A model generated the notes under the pieces. That model had not been told where the DNA came from, ran no database searches, and saw only the letters and a list, made by a program, of their open reading frames with translations. Shown here one piece after another: positions 11,571-23,979 of a stretch of 64,000 bases of DNA; within the stretch, counting starts at the first letter, position 1, and each line of letters begins with the position of its first letter. The position numbers were made by a program, and so were the translations under genes. Source of the DNA: Zoroaster sp. YZ-2022 (Eukaryota > Echinodermata > Asteroidea > Forcipulatida > Zoroasteridae); contig CM055819.1 in assembly GCA_029582265.1 (NCBI GenBank), positions 33,549,288 to 33,613,287 of the forward strand, read 5' to 3'.

Positions 11571-12259
11571 GTACTTCATGGTTGTGATGATTTTATTTTT
11601 AAGTGAAAGTTGTTCCAAAAATTCAATTTTAGCCTAAACCGATGATGTGGGATTGTTCCATGGTAATCTGATCTCCAGAAAAAGAATGTAGTGATATCCA
11701 GGGCACAACCAATCAAAGTCAAATTGTTATTTTTACCAATGATATTACCTTTCAAATTCAACACATCATCCTGTGCTACATTCTTACATTCATCTAAGCT
11801 TTCTATGATCTAAGTTATACTATAGCCTATAGCTTTCATTTAATTTTGTAGTACGCGCACTCTTTCGCTATTTCCCGGGTTCTAAAGCTGGTACACACTG
11901 TTGTGTGTATAATTTAACCTAAATTCCTTGATTTTTTAACGTTCAACAGTGATTCTTGGGCAAAACTGATTTTTGTTAATACGATTTTTAGTCTTTACAA
12001 GAAAAGTCCCGAGCTTTCTAATTTCTTGCGTAAATCCTTTAAAAGGCTTCTGATGATCGTTGGAGCCAGCACGTGCGAAGTGGGCGTAGTTTTTGTGTGG
12101 GGTGTGTGTGTGGTGTGTGTTGATATAATAATAGCTCTTTATAGCTCATAAAGTCATTATTCTGCCGAGCTTTCTCCGAACAATCCTCCAAATATTTTTC
12201 GACACAGGTTATTAGGTCTATAATTTTTTCCCGGCAGTGGTATATTGTTGAATAGCATA

Positions 12260-14845
12260 ATGTTAAGGTCACGATTGCGTTTTCATTCCTTCTTGTAGTG
12301 GTTAGCGCCGACGTTGAGGTGAAAGCAGGCATGCTTCATCGAGCTGGTAAGATTAACTTGAGCATAAATGAAGTTTTCTTTATTTCCCGCCACTGAAATT
12401 GCCATAGAAACATCATTGCCAAACGCTTCGAAGATGGAGAATACAAGAACTTTAACATGTCGTTCATAAATAGCGACCAATGCCGTGGGTCCGTCCCGGT
12501 GCGATCCGCTGGCGCAATCGCTGCCCTCTGTTTATCATGACCACTGCGTGGATGCCTCCCTAGGGCCCTCCGGTGACCGTTGACATGATACCTGTTAGCC
12601 GATATGGCAGCTCATTGGAATCTTCCAGTAGTTTCTGGAGCTTCAACTTCAACGCTGCTTCGGCGATAAAAGGCGATTCCAAACCCTTACCTGCACGACG
12701 TCTACTTTTGAGTTTGCTGACCAGTTTCATATCAGCGCTTTTAAAACGCTTTGGGTGGTGGCGATGTGAATACTGCGTGAGTGGAGTCCCGACGATAGCA
12801 TGTACTACGGAGAAGTTGTCCCCACAGCTATCTTTGGTCTCTGAAGGAGCAAAGGGATAACGGTTGGGTCTTTGTAATCAGTTTCCAACTCTCGACGCTG
12901 CTCTCCAAAAAACGTTTACTTTGCTGACAGTAAGTATTCTTATTGCCAGCGGGAACTCAAATTTCGTTTAAAATAAAAGCAAACAATATACAATATAACA
13001 ATACCGTACCCATCATCAAATGAATTATTTAGTAGCATTACTCTGAAACAGTACAAAATATAACATTTGCCTAAACGAAATTGTCCTAAAATAACAATAA
13101 ACCATTCAAAAAACAAGTGTTTTGCAGAAACGTTTTAACAATCCTTGGAGTTGAAGAGTTTCTGAAATGTAAGGTGTACATTGCACAACATTGGTATTTG
13201 GTTACGTATGTTCATTTTAACCCTCTAGTTTTCAATAATTATTCTTAAACAGTAGGGCCTACAATGTATTGACAATGAAATTTGCCAAAACGAAATTGGC
13301 TTAATAATGAACCATTCAGTAGTGATATTGTTTTGAAGAGAACGGGTAGGCCTACAATTTTTGTATTTGTGCATTTCAACCCTCTCGTGTCCAAGTATCA
13401 TCACAAAACTAACACGTGAAAGTTATGTTCACGTTTTAGAGAAAATGACGAACCACTGTTAAATGTTTTCTTATGTTTTTATGTTTTGCCGCCATTTGGT
13501 AAATTCGACATAACAATTCCGTATAGGATAAAAATTCACACACCATAATTTCTAAAAGGAATAACACCAACTTTACACTTCAAGTAAGGTTTTAGATGAT
13601 ACTTTTAATTTGATAATCTGGTATATAAGAGAACGAGTTTTTTTATTTGATCTATATTAATAGTCAGATAATTATTTGTACGAGATTTCATAGATTAGCA
13701 TAGAATCGGTATTGACCGTTTGTTAGTGTATCAACTTCAACTTATATGGAAAAGCAAGTAGCAGTGCTAACCTACACCCCATTGAGGTAAAACATTTATT
13801 TCCTTTTTTCTTGATTACAAGTTGTTTATATTCTGTGGATTTTATTTGTTTTAGTTATCTTCTTAAGCACCTCCCTGTGGTTGATGTAATGGTTCACGCC
13901 CATCGTCTTGGCTACACAGACGGATCGCAGTATTTCTGTACTGGTCCCCATTTCCCTTACAGCGTGGAAGACGAACAGTCAGGTGAGTTAATGATTCTCC
14001 AAATGGACTGTTCATATTTTGTAGGGTTAAACAAGTTATGAGGTTACAAATACACATCGCACGAAAACAAAACAGGTGCGTCAACGCATAAGAAGGACAA
14101 ATTAAAGATATTGTATATAATTTGCACAGCCTTACAATAAACAAAGGTGTTAAATCGATGACAGTATAACAATTGGTACCGGTAGTTTTCCTTAAAGCAC
14201 AAATAAAAGTTCATTATGCATGATAAAGTACGGTAAGAAACTAACCTGTAATGACATTTTCTGCTCAATTAGTTCTTAACGATTTTTTCAAATATTTATT
14301 TAAAAATTTTAATTAAAAATCTCAACCTGGTTTATGTAAATAATTTTGTATCTGATGGAAATCATTTAACAAATATGATTTGACTATAACAACCACTTGA
14401 CCTTTTCAGTTTGAGAACCTTGATGAACAGTCGATCGAAGCTCTGAAGGCGTTGTTAGTAATTCGTGCCCAGCTTCCAGATAATGACGAGTATCATGAGT
14501 TTATTGATAAGTTAAGACAAGGCAGATGATCCTGTATGGCGAACAAGAGAAGGAGGTATTGAACTACTATAAGATTGTCATGTTCATTGTAAGCTTTTAA
14601 AACGTGTCTTAGTATGAACTTAGTCAACTTACCATACTTTCGGCTGTCCTTTTAACAATATGATATAATATACCAATACTTGAGTCTAGGCATTTAAGTA
14701 TAATGACAACTGAATGATTTCTCTGTCGTGTTTAAACCGATAGGATACTATTTATCCCGCCGCATGGCACGATGCTGTTCTTATATAGCTGACGTCATCA
14801 ATGAAATTGTGGCCGAAGGTGGTAACGTACGGGATGGCGGGCACC
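12260..14845 (+). pseudogene. ANF-receptor-like ectodomain gene, copy 1 (broken)
   Basis: Same gene as 36,333-40,271. Exon 1 is about 12,260-12,929, exon 2 is 13,855-13,982, exon 3 is 14,410-14,588, and exon 4 starts at 14,744 and is lost in the N gap. Splice sites are conserved (donors GTAAGT, GTGAGT, GTAAGC; acceptors ending TTTTAG, TTTCAG, GATAG). The reading frame is destroyed: one base is missing in the signal-peptide region compared with copy 2, several indels lie across exon 1, exon 2 has three single-base losses (128 versus 131 nt) and exon 3 has one (179 versus 180 nt). Introns between the copies are nearly identical, so either the copy decayed very recently or this contig has consensus errors. 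Exons 5-6 are absent from this copy in the window. Confidence 0.85.
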
Positions 14846-15345
14846 NNNNNNNNNNNNNNNNNNNNNNNNNNNNNNNNNNNNNNNNNNNNNNNNNNNNNNN
14901 NNNNNNNNNNNNNNNNNNNNNNNNNNNNNNNNNNNNNNNNNNNNNNNNNNNNNNNNNNNNNNNNNNNNNNNNNNNNNNNNNNNNNNNNNNNNNNNNNNNN
15001 NNNNNNNNNNNNNNNNNNNNNNNNNNNNNNNNNNNNNNNNNNNNNNNNNNNNNNNNNNNNNNNNNNNNNNNNNNNNNNNNNNNNNNNNNNNNNNNNNNNN
15101 NNNNNNNNNNNNNNNNNNNNNNNNNNNNNNNNNNNNNNNNNNNNNNNNNNNNNNNNNNNNNNNNNNNNNNNNNNNNNNNNNNNNNNNNNNNNNNNNNNNN
15201 NNNNNNNNNNNNNNNNNNNNNNNNNNNNNNNNNNNNNNNNNNNNNNNNNNNNNNNNNNNNNNNNNNNNNNNNNNNNNNNNNNNNNNNNNNNNNNNNNNNN
15301 NNNNNNNNNNNNNNNNNNNNNNNNNNNNNNNNNNNNNNNNNNNNN
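14846..15345. other. Assembly gap, 500 N
   Basis: Exactly 500 unknown bases, a conventional placeholder size. Reading frames drawn across it are meaningless. The sequence on the right (from 15,346) does not continue exon 4 or the following intron of the receptor gene, so the true distance and even the join are unproven. Confidence 0.98.
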
Positions 15346-15599
15346 CACTTTTTTTTTCCCAAAAAATCTTGAAAACATAAATGATCAAAGTTTTACTTAC
15401 TTGGTGTAAAGTTAACACGTTATAAAACCGTAATCTTTCAATATTTCTAATAAAATTAGTGAAATACTTCTGTACCAGTTAAACCTTAAGAAAGATATTC
15501 CCAAATTGAAATGAATACAGACACCTGGATTGTCACTATTTTATCGTTGTTATCATCAATGCTGAAACCAAGCTGAAACTTTCACAGGCTGGTTTTTAC

Positions 15600-16830
15600 A
15601 CAATATTTTACGGTTTAGCGAATGCAAAGTCCCTGGGCCAAGCCAAGTTGCCCTCTCGGTCTGCTTATGGAGGTGACTAATCTCCCTTTTTCAGTCTTTG
15701 GAGAGGGCAAACTTCATGATGTGTGTTCCATAGTTTGCCCTCTCCACAAGCACAGTGGAGCAACTACTGCCCTATTTGAATATTGCCAAGCAGGGGCTAT
15801 GTCCAGTCCCAGTTTTATTGAGTCGTGACCATTGTCTTCGGAGGCGGAAGCAGGACCCCGTTGATTGGGTCTGACACCAGATGTTTGTTTAAACTCCTTG
15901 ACTCCTTATCTGCTTTCCAAGCTGTTTGGGATGGTGAAGTCAGTTGTGGGGATGTTCTTCCAAATTGGTTGTCTAGGATGAAGCTTCCAGCAATGGGTGG
16001 GTTATAGATGTTCGCATGATTTGGCAGATGGGGAGAGTTTTTGACCTTTTGGAGCATCCTTTTGAGTGCATGTTGTTTCATCGGATATGTGGAGGGGAAT
16101 GCCTGATGTATTGTGGCTTGTGGCGGGTGTTGCGCCGGATAGTCCCGGGTTGCGGTTCTCATGGTTGTGCTGAGCTGCGCGTCTGCATGGGTGTGGGGTG
16201 ACCGGGACCAGACAGGGCGCAATATTCAGCTGCAGAGCATGCGGTGAGCCAGTGCTGAGGCGCGAGTGTGGAGGCTGCTGCCCCCCCATTTTTGCACCAG
16301 CGAGTTTGGTAGAGCAGGCGTTCCTTCGATTCTAAACCCTTTAGCATGTCATTCCTTTAGGGTGTTCCTGAAGGATAGGGGTCCTGTCAAGGGTCACTCC
16401 CAGGTAGGTTGGATTGGAGTGCATGCTTCAGCTTTCTTGGAGTCTCGCCCAGATAGATGTTTTCTAGTTCTCCTGGCAGCTTTTATGCTGTGGGAGGTGG
16501 AATACACTGGAAACAGTTTTTGCTGGACTTGGAAGTTTTTAGGCGCCAGGTTCTGCAAGAACTGGTCCAGTTTGCGGGCAAGGTCATCAGTGAGCACCTG
16601 CTCCAGTTCATCAAAGTCTGGTGCTTGAAAATGCCAGGACCGATGTGTCATCTGCATGAGATGAATTTGCGAGATTTGGTGGAGGGTAGGTCATTTTGTG
16701 TAGAGATTGGAACAGAGTTGGAGCCAGAACTGAGCCTTGTGGGAGTCCATTGCTTGTCTGTCTTCTCCATGCGCCGTGTTCTGACCACAGGTGAACTCTG
16801 AACTCCTCCGGGGTTTGTCAGGGCAGTTTG
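15600..16830 (-). pseudogene. Degenerate LINE reverse transcriptase 3' part
   Basis: Read on the minus strand, separate frames give NGLPQGSVLAP followed by a YADD-type box (here HADDTSVLAF), then NPTYLGVTLDR, AEYCAL with WSRSPHT, and a C-terminal PRRQWSRLNKTGTGH. This order (fingers/palm, thumb, C-terminal tail) is that of jockey-like non-LTR retrotransposons. At least four frame changes and several stops make it inactive. The 5' part of the element, with the endonuclease, is not seen. GC content is higher than in the surroundings, which fits an inserted coding sequence. Confidence 0.82.
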
Positions 16831-17125
16831 TATTATTGCTGCTGCCCAGGCAGTGGGAGCTTTGTGAGTTTAAGTAGGAGAGGCCTTGTGCCAGACTGTA
16901 TCACACAATATTGATTCTTATATATTATGGATGCATTTACAGACATTTTACCCAAAGTGTATACTGGCTTTAAAGGCTTGTTGTTAAAGCGAGTAAGTTT
17001 TATTCCATCAATCCGCAATATTTGCATTCCTGTTTTAGTTCTTGTATGAACCGGTCTTTGTTCACATTGTGTGAGTCTGGTGTGCTTTACAGATTCTGTA
17101 TTCTGTACTGCCATTGTATGATACA

Positions 17126-17364
17126 CAGTGGTGTAATTAACTCGGGTCCAATCTTTCAAAGGGCATTTCAAGGGGCAATTGGGGGAACTATAAGGGCACT
17201 AGGCGGGGCAACTAGGCGCCCATCCTTTTCTAGGGGTGCATGTCAATACTTGAATCCTCAAGTCTTAAATAAGGACCTATTTTTTCGAAAAATTCTGAAC
17301 TGGGGGCAGAATTCTGGGGCACAGACTCGGCTGGAGGGGCATCGTCCCTATAGTTACGCCACTG
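17126..17364. mobile_element. 239-bp hAT MITE
   Basis: Termini CAGTGGTGTAATTA and TAGTTACGCCACTG are inverted repeats, close to the widespread CAGTGGCGTAACTA hAT terminus. They are flanked by an exact 8-bp target duplication, ATGATACA, at 17,118-17,125 and 17,365-17,372. No coding capacity. Confidence 0.93.
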
Positions 17365-17456
17365 ATGATACATGCCAAATGAACCACAATGATCATCCCC
17401 AGAAAATTGTTCAATAACAAAAAATGAAACACCGCTTTTCTGTAAAGGTACATTAA

Positions 17457-17698
17457 CCCTCCTATAGGTTTAACACTCAAAGACACTCAAAATTTGTATG
17501 TCTCAACCCATTGACTTTGTGCAGTGCACTCAAATAAATGCAAGGACATGTGGCTAGGATAGGTCAAACCAAACCACTGACAGTACATACATGTGTGACT
17601 CTGTGGTTTGACCTATTGGCAATGCAACCAAAATACTTAAGTGAGTGTCTGTGGGTGCCGTGCTGACTGGGCCAAATTTCAGCAAGGGCATAGGAGGG
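17457..17698. mobile_element. 242-bp TTAA MITE at the duplication edge
   Basis: TTAA (17,453-17,456 and 17,699-17,702) flanks inverted termini CCCTCCTATAGG and GCATAGGAGGG. It belongs to the family at 22,120 and 60,858 by its CCCTCCTA ends. The homology shared with copy 1 of the large duplication starts inside this element, so copy 1 (near 636-697) retains only its right-hand quarter. Confidence 0.88.
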
Positions 17699-17752
17699 TT
17701 AAGGTGTTGGAAAGTCCAAAATGATAAAATTGTTGAATGAAATTGTTAATTA

Positions 17753-18111
17753 AAGCTTGGGCGATATCAATTTTGTTCATTCACAATATATCGGCAAACA
17801 TATATCGCGACTTTCGATAGTATCACGATTATTTTTTTTTCATTCATGCATGATTGCTTTAGAGCCGATAACCACAGGTACCCCTCTACAAGCATCACAA
17901 TCAATCGTAAATTCGTTTGCATAGTGTATATGTACTTCTGAAGTACAAATGTAGTTCGCTTTTGTTTGTCACTTCCGAAAGCTGAAGACTGTTCTAATTT
18001 TGTTTCCATGGAATTTCTTACTTGACTCACAAATGGTGATTTTTTTTTATCACGATATCACATATCTTTTTAATCGCGATATTCGATATTATCGTGTTAT
18101 TGCCAAAGCTT
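17753..18111 (-). mobile_element. Short hAT-like element, copy 2
   Basis: Counterpart of 758-1,150, with termini AAGCTTGGGCGATAT and TTGCCAAAGCTT and ATATCGCGA-rich subterminal regions. Confidence 0.75.
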
Positions 18112-20096
18112 ACTGTAAATTTTACTGTAGTGCAGTGTAATGTAGTATCAATCAATCAAAATAGTTTTGTCTGACTTGCAATAATTTCTAAGAAAAATGA
18201 AATGATTGCCGTTAACTTTAAGTTCACTCTATGAGATCAATACGTAGATCAATACCGACTTCTTTTGACTTAATGTTGTGATAACTGCAAATTTGAAACT
18301 TTCACAGGTTGGTTGTTTAAAGGACAACATCGTCACATCGACAGGGCATGGAATCAGAGTGCTTTAGATTAACTCAGTGACTGAAAATAATACCCCATTA
18401 TAAGATCATATTACTGTTTTTTCTGCATAAATGAGCCAGTAATTTTCAGTCGATATGTTCATCTTACACTAAGACACTGATTCCATGGCCCGTTGAAAGT
18501 CTGCTTTGATCATGACGATACTTCCCTTTAATTATTGTGCAACTGATAATGACCATGAAGATTACCATAGCTGTTCCATAGACTGGAGAATCCATCTTAA
18601 TCTCCCAGAGTGTTGACCGACATCGGGTTGCAGTCCTCGTTGCTGCAGTTCCACAGCTGTAGTCTTGATGAAAACATACCTGTGCCCCTTTATGCCCCTG
18701 TACGTGGACACAGGCTTCTGACATTTCGGACTCGTTCCAAATCCACTCTTGTCCTATGGAAATTGAAAGAAGAAATACAAACTTGTTATTCACAACTCAT
18801 CCAGAAATATGTTTTTTTAAGGGAATGTCGACAAAACTACTTCTTTATGAGTATGCTGCTTCTCTTTGAATTAACCCTAACCCCCTAGATATTTTGGCTA
18901 AGAACCTTCCTCAATCCACCAAAATCCAACATCATGCACAAACAGTACTTGTATTTGGGCACCCAGCACCATGCAAAGTATCCCTGTGTGGGCTATACAG
19001 TACTGAGTCCATCAGAATCCAACAAACCCTGCTGTTGGAGTTTGAATGGTTTGGGGGTATAGGGATCAAGACAACCAACTAAAAGAAATGAGTTTCAGTT
19101 TATTACCTTGTGTCATCAATGAATCCATAGTGAAAATGTATTCAGATTTGTTGTATTCATTCTAACATGGAATTTAGGAAAGAGTACCATTATTAAGGCC
19201 CCCCAAAAAAGTATCCGGTTTCTGGTCTCCGCGCACGTTGCCTCAGACCACATCTGCATTTTTAGTTTTCTTTTTTTGTGCTATGAAACGATGTCTAATT
19301 GCAGCCAAAATTGCTGAATCGATTGGAATTCTGCAGTGACTTTTTCACATAGGGGCATAAACATTTGCCCTATAGCCACCATACTTTGTGTATGGAAAAT
19401 TTGGTCTGGTTCCAATAAATGTGTACATACAAGCATCACGTATTTCACTGGTGGTGAACTGGTCGACGGATTAGTCTATACCAGAACCTGTCTACATCCC
19501 ATCTCTATGATCCCATCTTCACTGTGTATTTTTTTTTTCACTTACAAGACAACTAAACATACACATGTCCTTACTTTGCCACTTCAAGTCATGTAATGAC
19601 ACAATACTGTCCTCAACAATACCACGAAGGAAGGAACTACCATCGGTTTGTACTATCCCATCACAATGAAGTGTATTGCATGTGATGCTTCCAAAACGTC
19701 TAATCCAGAACAGTAGTTGTCCTTCCGATACTGGGCTGCTAGATTGCACAATGCAGTCGTTATCTTGAAGATGTACTCTCGGATAATGTCCAATAGGCCA
19801 GTCATCATGGCATCTCTAGTCAGATAATTTCTCAAATGAGCAATCATCAGTGAAAAATGGATGACATATTGTGGACGCTAAACAATGCTAATTCATATGG
19901 CCACTGAGTCAGCCCATAATGTACTTGTGTACTGTAAGTAGTCAACATGCAGAAGTCACTCATGACTTAATCTCATAAAACAGCTGTTTGGGTATCCTCA
20001 TATTACATAATCCTCATTCACCATATCCCCTGCAGGTATTTCCACAGACATCCTGCTGAACAAATGCAACAACAGAGAAGTATGCAGTCTTCTTAA

Positions 20097-20176
20097 CCCT
20101 AACTCCTAAGCAGTGTTACTGAACAATAAAAATCTTCAAAATCCTCCAACTGCCTTTGTTGTCTAGGAGGTTAGGG
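20097..20176. mobile_element. 80-bp TTAA MITE, copy 2
   Basis: Counterpart of 3,279-3,367, between TTAA at 20,093-20,096 and 20,177-20,180. Termini are CCCTAACTCCTA and TAGGAGGTTAGGG. Confidence 0.75.
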
Positions 20177-20540
20177 TTAACCCTGTTGGGCACGACTGTG
20201 TGGAAAAACTCCACACAAAAATGAATATTCATGATTTGTTTTACCTTCCACATGATCCCAAGTCACCTCAGTTAGATACTCCTTCATTGCCATTGGTTGA
20301 AAGACATATTAGGTTTGCACTAGGTTTGGAAAGTTCATTCACCCTTATTTGACCTGGGAATGCTTGAAATGCAAAATAAATGCAAGCAGCAAGATTCACC
20401 AGCTGGTTGGTGGTTCTTTTGTTCTCTGCTGAAGGCAACAAGATGCGACAACTTTTACATTTGTTGCATGTTGCATTGAGCGTGGTTAGGGTCATGGGCA
20501 ATAGGGCATTGTGGGATGTAAATGAAGCATCCTGAATTTA

Positions 20541-20748
20541 TAAGATTAATTGCGGTGACATGTGAATCTCAATTGAATAATTAGTTCTGAAAAGAACTGG
20601 AGACACTCGATCGGCGTTTGATCAGTATGCTCTGATGGACGGGGCGATCAGGCATACTGATCGAAACGTCGAGTTGCCTCCAGTTCCTTTTCAGAAACAA
20701 TTACTACTCAATTGAGATTCCACATGGTGTCACCGCAATTAGTCTTAC
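20541..20748. mobile_element. 208-bp foldback hairpin MITE, copy 2
   Basis: Best preserved version of the hairpin. Left end TAAGATTAATTGCGGTGACA pairs with right end TGTCACCGCAATTAGTCTTA with one mismatch. Both arms contain TCTCAATTGA, GTTCTGAAAAGAACTGGAG (or its complement) and GATCAGTATGC(TC)TGAT. No coding capacity. Confidence 0.88.
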
Positions 20749-22119
20749 TTATCATCCTCACCATGCAAAGCTACAAGTTTTACCCATCCTGAATTTCATG
20801 AATATTTTAGCATGATGAACTTCTGCAGCACACACATGTATTAGTCGTGGTACACTACACAACAACACAGCAAAGTCACAGCTATTGCCCAGTGCAGTAA
20901 GCCCAGCAAAACAAGCCACGTGGAAAGCCTATCCCATGATGCCTCATGGCAGGTCGGCAGGAGCAAAACCGTAACCAAGATTGTTGTGCATGCATGCATT
21001 TGGAGCACAATGCCGTGGTATGGATTATTGCAGGCTGGCACACTTCATGTTGGTAATAAACTTCTGCGAATATCTATATAGATCAAAGTTTGATGAAATT
21101 ATTGCATCGGGTGTACATACACGGAAGTACATGTATGTATGTATGTGGTATGTACATGTATGAAGCACTGCGTGCTAAGTGATTTCCTAATATCTAGTCA
21201 AAAGGTGAAATACACATCCAAAATCTGTTTATTTACACGGTTACGAGGGTAATGGTTCAATGGTTTGATAAGGTCAATGAAAAGAACAAGGCTACTAGTC
21301 AAAAGGTCATACAATGAAGTTGGCATGGGATGATGAATATGGTTTAAAGGGAAAGTGAGTACATTACATAGTAAACTGTCATTTTTTTGCTGTGGCTCTT
21401 TTCAAGTGAATAAAATAAAACAGCTAATGTTTCAACCTCATTATGTTATGCGTTATTAACATTTAGAATATCCCTCATCCTTCCTAAATCCTCCAAAATC
21501 CTCTTCTTTGCTAAAGTGAAGGATTTTGAAGGATTGGCTACATGCTACATGCTCTTTGTTAAAGTGAAGGATTTGGAGGATTGAGGTTATTAGGCATACT
21601 TGCCTTTCCATGGTACATGTGCATCCATGTTTGTTGTGATTGCAAGGTCAGTGCTTGGGTCAGTGGACACTGTTTATTGCTCCATGCATGCAGGGAGGGT
21701 CCCTGGCCATGTACATGTATCGCAGATTAGAAACACATGTGTGCATTACTCCTGTGTACAATTACTCCATTGCTTTAATCCTGAGGGATTTTTTAGGATA
21801 CAGGTTATGTGTAAGCATGGAGGTAGAATTCTGTATAGTGGTTTTGTGTGGGAAGTCCGAAACAGGGACTGCAGCCGATGGGGTTGTGAGTCGTCTTATC
21901 TCATATGTATTTTTATATACATGAAGACAAAATGGTTGTTGCTTCTTGCTGTGGAAAAAATCCTCTGTTGATAATTTAAATGATGAAGAAATCTGTACAA
22001 GATATAGATTCACCATGCCAGACATGGTGTATTTCATGTCTTACTCTTAGAAATGATCACAAATGACTTGGAACCGGAAAACGGTTTGCTATAGGTGATA
22101 TCATGTTTAAACCTATTAA

Positions 22120-22761
22120 CCCTCCTACTACTACAAGGGTCAAAATCAGTCAAAATTTCTGAAAGTTCATGCCAGTGTATATCTACAGCACTTACTGGTC
22201 AAAACACTGTCAAACCTAATGTGTAGCAGTACATTAATCAGTCAAAAACAGCTCGACTGTTTTTGACTGGTAGTGGTAAAAGCATTATCATGCAATGTTG
22301 AAGGTGGTCAATATGAGTGACCATTTTCGACTGGTAAAGGCACTTTGGACAAAATGAGGTGACTGTTTTAATTGGTACATGTAATGTGGATGGTCGTCAA
22401 AATGAGTCAACGTTTTGGACCGATATAAGCACTTTGGTCAAAAGAAATTAATTTATCAGTCAAAACAAGTCATTGACTCTCAGCCTAAGTGTCCCTGCAT
22501 TGATTTATCAGTCAACAACTGTCAGCCTCCAGCACCCTATCATTGTTTTTTCAGTCAAAACAAGTCAGTGATCCCCAGAAGCTGATAATGATCTTATCAG
22601 TCACCAGCAGTCATAGCACAGTGTGTGGCAGTTACCTAAATGGTCAAAACAAGTCACCAGTGCCCATGTGTGCACAGTTGATTCAATAGTCAAAAACGGT
22701 CAATTGACTGGTTTTGACCACTATAGTAACTTCCCACTAAAGTGCACCTAGAGTAGGAGGG
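22120..22761. mobile_element. 642-bp TTAA MITE, inserted only in copy 2
   Basis: TTAA (22,116-22,119 and 22,762-22,765) flanks inverted termini CCCTCCTACT and AGTAGGAGGG. Copy 1 has the intact empty site, a single TTAA at 5,611-5,614 in the same context. The interior is built from many degenerate repeats of an AGTCAAAACAAGTCA-like word at irregular spacing. No coding frame, so it must be mobilised in trans, presumably by a piggyBac-type transposase. Confidence 0.95.
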
Positions 22762-23262
22762 TTAATGAATTTAGTAGCCAATATAATCCACCAATCAGCC
22801 ATGTTGAATTTGCTCTGTGCACGTAATTAGCTGTTGCAGACTGCTTACCAACCTGAAGGACATGTATGCAAAATAACGTTAGTTGGCACTTACGCTTAGT
22901 AGCTTTCTTTCTCAAAGGCAAAATATTATTTTAAATTGTTTTCCTTAAACATTTCCTAAAATAACCATCCTGAAATAGTATTATTTCTATGCTGAACTGC
23001 ATAAAATGTCACCAACTTAACACCAAGTAACGTTTATGAAAAACTGTGATAATTTATTCCTTATTTAATGTTTTTGCCAGCATGTCTGAATCATAAACCT
23101 TGTGTCAATGGTCGCCTGATTTCAAGTCATCACTAACACACGGTTTATTCTAGCCCATTCTGAGGCTTAGGCCCAATACACTGCCAGACATCCCTCCGTA
23201 TCCTTGTCCCTAGCCCCACTGTACACAAAATTGGCATTTTTAAAACTTTTGATCTGGCTTAA

Positions 23263-23569
23263 CCCTAACCCTGCCAGACGCAGCACAGTGCATCAGGTGG
23301 AAAAGTGGTGCACTTTGATGCATTCAGCTGTCAACACCAGTGCGCATAAGCAGCCAAGTCTGAGGCTATTGAGAGCTGGTCCCATTGAACAATGCCAGAG
23401 TTGTATCCTGCTGCGTTTGGTGACCACAGACTCTGAGGCAGTTCGCCTTGAGATTTCCAAAAAGGACCAGATGGATCTTGCTGCACTGGGCAGCCAAGTC
23501 ACTTTGACAAACGATGCAATCTGATGCGCCTGGCAGGGTTTCTAGCCAAAATACCCTGGAGGGTTAGGG
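23263..23569. mobile_element. 307-bp TTAA MITE, copy 2
   Basis: Counterpart of 6,114-6,419, between TTAA at 23,259-23,262 and 23,570-23,573, with CCCTAACCCTGCC and GGAGGGTTAGGG ends. Confidence 0.8.
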
Positions 23570-23979
23570 TTAATGCACTTGGTGATGAGGGTACTTTTTA
23601 TCCAAGCAGACAACTGTCATAAAATAAACTATTGTAGTTTTTTGTACATAAATGGCGGTTCACTGTAAAATTATGACAATGACACACGTGTACACAAATA
23701 AATCCCAAGAATGCTTTTTGAAATAAGCGCCACTTTATTGCACATGTGGGACTATGGCCAAGGACACGGAGAGTCCAGTGTATTGGTCCTAGAATGGGGT
23801 ATATGGTTATTCAAGTCCATGTCCAAGTCCCCATGGCTAAAAAGACCAGCCAATCCAGGCTTATTCATTCATATCTCTTTGTATTATCAGCTAAGGGCCA
23901 TGCATGCTAGCAAGAAGCTAACCTGACAACTTAGACAGATGCTACATGTAACGTTACATGTGGAAAAGAATGTAGAATA

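Larger units (their letters stand above)
9126..14845 (+). repeat. Duplicated segment B, copy 1
   Basis: Collinear with 33,186-38,941. It contains the hAT element at 9,748, a tandem repeat at 11,080-11,570 and exons 1-4 of the ANF-receptor-like gene. The intronic part 12,930-14,740 is almost identical to 37,004-38,833. The copy is cut by the 500-N gap inside exon 4. Confidence 0.93.

Noticed and set aside
14728..15418. Long reading frames across the first gap
   Set aside because: They consist almost entirely of undetermined residues from the 500 N.
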